NCBI GenBank assembly: GCA_030614945.1
Contig: JAUXAH010000101.1
Location: forward strand, 1-6,717
DNA: 6,717 nucleotides
From: Phycisphaerae bacterium
Lineage (GTDB): Bacteria; Planctomycetota; Phycisphaerae; Sedimentisphaerales; SG8-4
Direction of reading: 5' to 3'
Shown: positions 4,710 through 6,717 of the stretch, piece after piece
How positions within the stretch are numbered: position 1 is the first letter of the stretch
Layout: the number at the start of each line of letters is the position of its first letter
The notes under the pieces: generated by a model
The model's input: the letters and a program-made list of their open reading frames with translations, nothing else
Told to the model about the DNA's origin: nothing
Database searches by the model: none
Made by a program: the position numbers and the translations under genes

Positions 4710-6038
4710 ATGCGATTGAGTATAAAGATAAAATTCAGTTTTCTCATATTCTCTCTTATTCTGCTGTTGATGGGATCCACCAGCCTTGTAATTCTTAATC
4801 AGGTGGAGAAATCCCTCTTGAATGAGATAAAACTGAGGGGTGAGATGTTAGCAAGAAATATCGCACTCAATTCAGAAGACCCGCTCGCAACAAATGATGA
4901 CCTCTATCTCGTAAGACTATGCACCGGGGCGATGGAGAACGAGGGGGTAGTTTACACATTCGTGCTCGATGAAGAAAAGATCATTCGTGCCCATAATGAT
5001 ATCAATCTGATGACAAAGAAGTATGGTGGAAGACTTACAGAATTCAGCGGTATATACAGAGTGACCGCCCCTATAGTTCTTGCTGGTAGGAAAAAAATCG
5101 GCGAAGTGCATGTTGGATTGAATTTAGAAGGATTGAGGAGCACTATAAAAAGGATTCAGATAATCATTGTTTTAATAACCTTAGCAGGGCTTGTGATAGG
5201 GATTGTCGGGGCATTCTCCCTCTCCAGTTATCTGACCACACCGATAAAATCGCTGGTGGGTGGCGTTTTAGAGATAGCGAAGGGCAATTTCGACCAGAGA
5301 ATTAGACCGAGATCAAAAGATGAGATAGGCGATCTAACATACGCCTTCAATCGTATGGCAAAGAGTCTGAAGGAGAAGGAACTTATAAAGGATGCATTCA
5401 GAAGATATGTCTCGCATCAAGTTGCAGATGAGATATTTAAAGACCCTGATAAGTACATCCTCGCTCTGAAGGGTGAGAGGAAAAGGGTGACGGTTCTGTT
5501 TGCAGATATTCGAGGATTTACACCCCTTTCAGAAAGGCTACCTCCTGAAGAGGTTGTGGGAATGCTGAATGAGACCCTTGCCGAGATGACCACTGTCATA
5601 TTCAAATATGAAGGGACGATAGACAAATTCATTGGAGACTGCATTATGGCTGTGTTTGGCGCCCCGATAGTCCACAGAGATGATGTGAGCCGTGCGGTGA
5701 AGGCAGCTATTGAAATTCAGGAAGGTTTGATAAAGGCTAATGTAGAGAGGATTCGTAGAAGGAAGGAACCGATTATGGTTGGGATAGGAATAAATGTAGG
5801 TGAAGTGGTGGTAGGAAATATCGGCTCCAAGGAGAGACTCGACTATACGGTGATAGGCGATTCTGTAAACCTCGCATCGAGGTTGCAGGAATTTGCACGA
5901 GGTGGCGAAATAATCATATCCGACATGGTATATAATGAGGTAAAAGACCATTTTGAGTTTGACCCTCCTGTTTCGGTAAGAGTGAGAGGAAAGGCGGAAC
6001 CAGTGAATGTCTATAATGTAAGGAGCATAAAAAGTTGA
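4710..6038 (+). CDS. Membrane-bound class III adenylate cyclase with periplasmic sensor and HAMP
   Basis: ATG 4710 follows AAGGGGG (4698-4704) at 5-base spacing. The 442-residue protein should convert ATP to cyclic AMP. It starts with a membrane segment (about 9-30), then an extracytoplasmic region (about 31-147) of single-Cache/PAS-like character. A second membrane segment (149-172), a HAMP linker (about 173-225) and the cyclase domain (about 255-440) follow. The metal aspartates are D266 in FADIRGF and D310 in KFIGD. K306 and D378 (in LDYTVIGD) are the pair that selects adenine over guanine. N387 and R391 in DSVNLASRL are the transition-state residues. All are present, so an active adenylate cyclase and not a guanylate or diguanylate cyclase is predicted. 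An outside ligand probably controls it through HAMP; the ligand is unknown. pyrE follows after 22 bases. Confidence 0.95.
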   Translation: MRLSIKIKFSFLIFSLILLLMGSTSLVILNQVEKSLLNEIKLRGEMLARNIALNSEDPLATNDDLYLVRLCTGAMENEGVVYTFVLDEEKIIRAHNDINLMTKKYGGRLTEFSGIYRVTAPIVLAGRKKIGEVHVGLNLEGLRSTIKRIQIIIVLITLAGLVIGIVGAFSLSSYLTTPIKSLVGGVLEIAKGNFDQRIRPRSKDEIGDLTYAFNRMAKSLKEKELIKDAFRRYVSHQVADEIFKDPDKYILALKGERKRVTVLFADIRGFTPLSERLPPEEVVGMLNETLAEMTTVIFKYEGTIDKFIGDCIMAVFGAPIVHRDDVSRAVKAAIEIQEGLIKANVERIRRRKEPIMVGIGINVGEVVVGNIGSKERLDYTVIGDSVNLASRLQEFARGGEIIISDMVYNEVKDHFEFDPPVSVRVRGKAEPVNVYNVRSIKS

Positions 6039-6060
6039 TATTTTACCGTTGGGGAGAGAG

Positions 6061-6717
6061 ATGAGAGAAGAGATGAAGAAGATTGTATCAACTCTGCTCT
6101 GGAAGACTAAAGCGGTGGTAATATCGGTGGATAAACCTTTTAAATTGGCATCTGGCGATATGAGCCCAATCTATACAGACTGCAGGGTTTTGATCTCCTA
6201 TCCTTATGCGAGGGATATTATTACAGATTTCGCATCCCTCCTTTATGAGGATGAGAAACTCGACGCAGACTATATAGCAGGCGGTGAGACTGCGGGTATT
6301 CCTTATGCTGCATGGCTGGCTGATAGACTACACAAACCATTTGTGTATGTGAGAAAGAAGCCGAAAGGATACGGTCGGACCGAACAGATAGAAGGGAAAT
6401 TGGAGAAAGGGAAGATAGTCTTGTTGTATGAAGATTTGATAACTGATGGAAAGAGCAAACTGAATTTCATAGAAGGAATTAGAAAGGCAAGATGCAAGGT
6501 TAAAAATTGCCTTGTCATATTCGACCGTCAGCAAGGGGGAAGGGAAAGTCTTAAAGAAACAAGTGTAAGTCTATACTCTATGACAGATATGGAAACCTGT
6601 ATAAAGGTAGGGAGTGAGGGCGGATTTATATCTTCAAAAGAGATTCAACCCGTGATGGATTATCTAAAGGATCCAAAAGGGTGGCAAAATATGACATCTA
6701 TCGGGGACGGTGCTTGA
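6061..6717 (+). CDS. pyrE: Orotate phosphoribosyltransferase
   Basis: The enzyme joins orotate to PRPP, giving orotidine 5'-phosphate, the fifth step of de novo UMP synthesis in the cytoplasm. Family features are FKLASGDMSPIYTDCR (27-42, orotate side), GGETAGIPYA (74-83), and the lysine-rich mobile loop VRKKPKGYGR (97-106). The PRPP-binding motif is LLYEDLITDGKSK (121-133), with acidic E124/D125 and DG in place of the TG of many PyrE proteins. That form occurs in a known subgroup of the family. The length of 218 residues is normal. ATG 6061 is chosen because GGGGAG (6051-6056) lies just before it; TTG 6049 lacks a signal and ATG 6073 has only a weak one. The gene is complete and its TGA is the last codon of the window. 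It lies 22 bases after the cyclase gene with no terminator between, so it is probably cotranscribed. Confidence 0.9.
   Translation: MREEMKKIVSTLLWKTKAVVISVDKPFKLASGDMSPIYTDCRVLISYPYARDIITDFASLLYEDEKLDADYIAGGETAGIPYAAWLADRLHKPFVYVRKKPKGYGRTEQIEGKLEKGKIVLLYEDLITDGKSKLNFIEGIRKARCKVKNCLVIFDRQQGGRESLKETSVSLYSMTDMETCIKVGSEGGFISSKEIQPVMDYLKDPKGWQNMTSIGDGA

Noticed and set aside
5538..5951. A 137-residue open frame on the minus strand within the adenylate cyclase gene
   Set aside because: Antisense to the conserved cyclase catalytic domain, with no start signal or family resemblance.

Overview
The window reads as a piece of a bacterial chromosome, probably Gram-negative. It carries a secreted hydrolase, a membrane-anchored hydrolase, a class III adenylate cyclase with a periplasmic sensor region, and a bacterial-type orotate phosphoribosyltransferase. 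Start sites have clear Shine-Dalgarno sequences and one promoter matches the sigma-70 consensus. Short dispersed repeats of the GGGGACAG / GGGGTCAGCC type are scattered between genes. I cannot name the species. All genes lie on the + strand.

Layout. Positions 1-367 hold the 3' end of a PIN-domain gene and an overlapping 58-residue gene, likely a toxin-antitoxin pair in reversed order. Positions 587-2681 look like one integron gene cassette of about 2.1 kb. It starts at a GTTAGGC core site, carries a secreted CocE/NonD-type alpha/beta hydrolase, and ends in an attC-like recombination site. The next segment starts at GTTAGATGC and carries a second, membrane-anchored alpha/beta hydrolase (2708-3739) with no attC behind it. 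Positions 3740-4570 are AT-rich and repeat-rich and surround a small cyclophilin-fold gene of the TM1367 type (4000-4377). From about 4610 a consensus promoter drives an adenylate cyclase gene and pyrE, which are 22 bases apart and probably one operon. pyrE ends exactly at the window end.

How the parts relate. The right end (cyclase-pyrE) looks like ordinary chromosome and the left two thirds like accessory DNA. The strongest argument for a cassette is internal. If 587-2681 were circularised, the joined right core site (G plus TTAGGCTGC) would be the exact reverse complement, over 10 bases, of the left core site at 2552-2561. The inner L boxes pair as well, with one extrahelical base. No integrase gene is in the window, so whether this is part of an array, next to an attI, or an insertion at a secondary site cannot be decided here.
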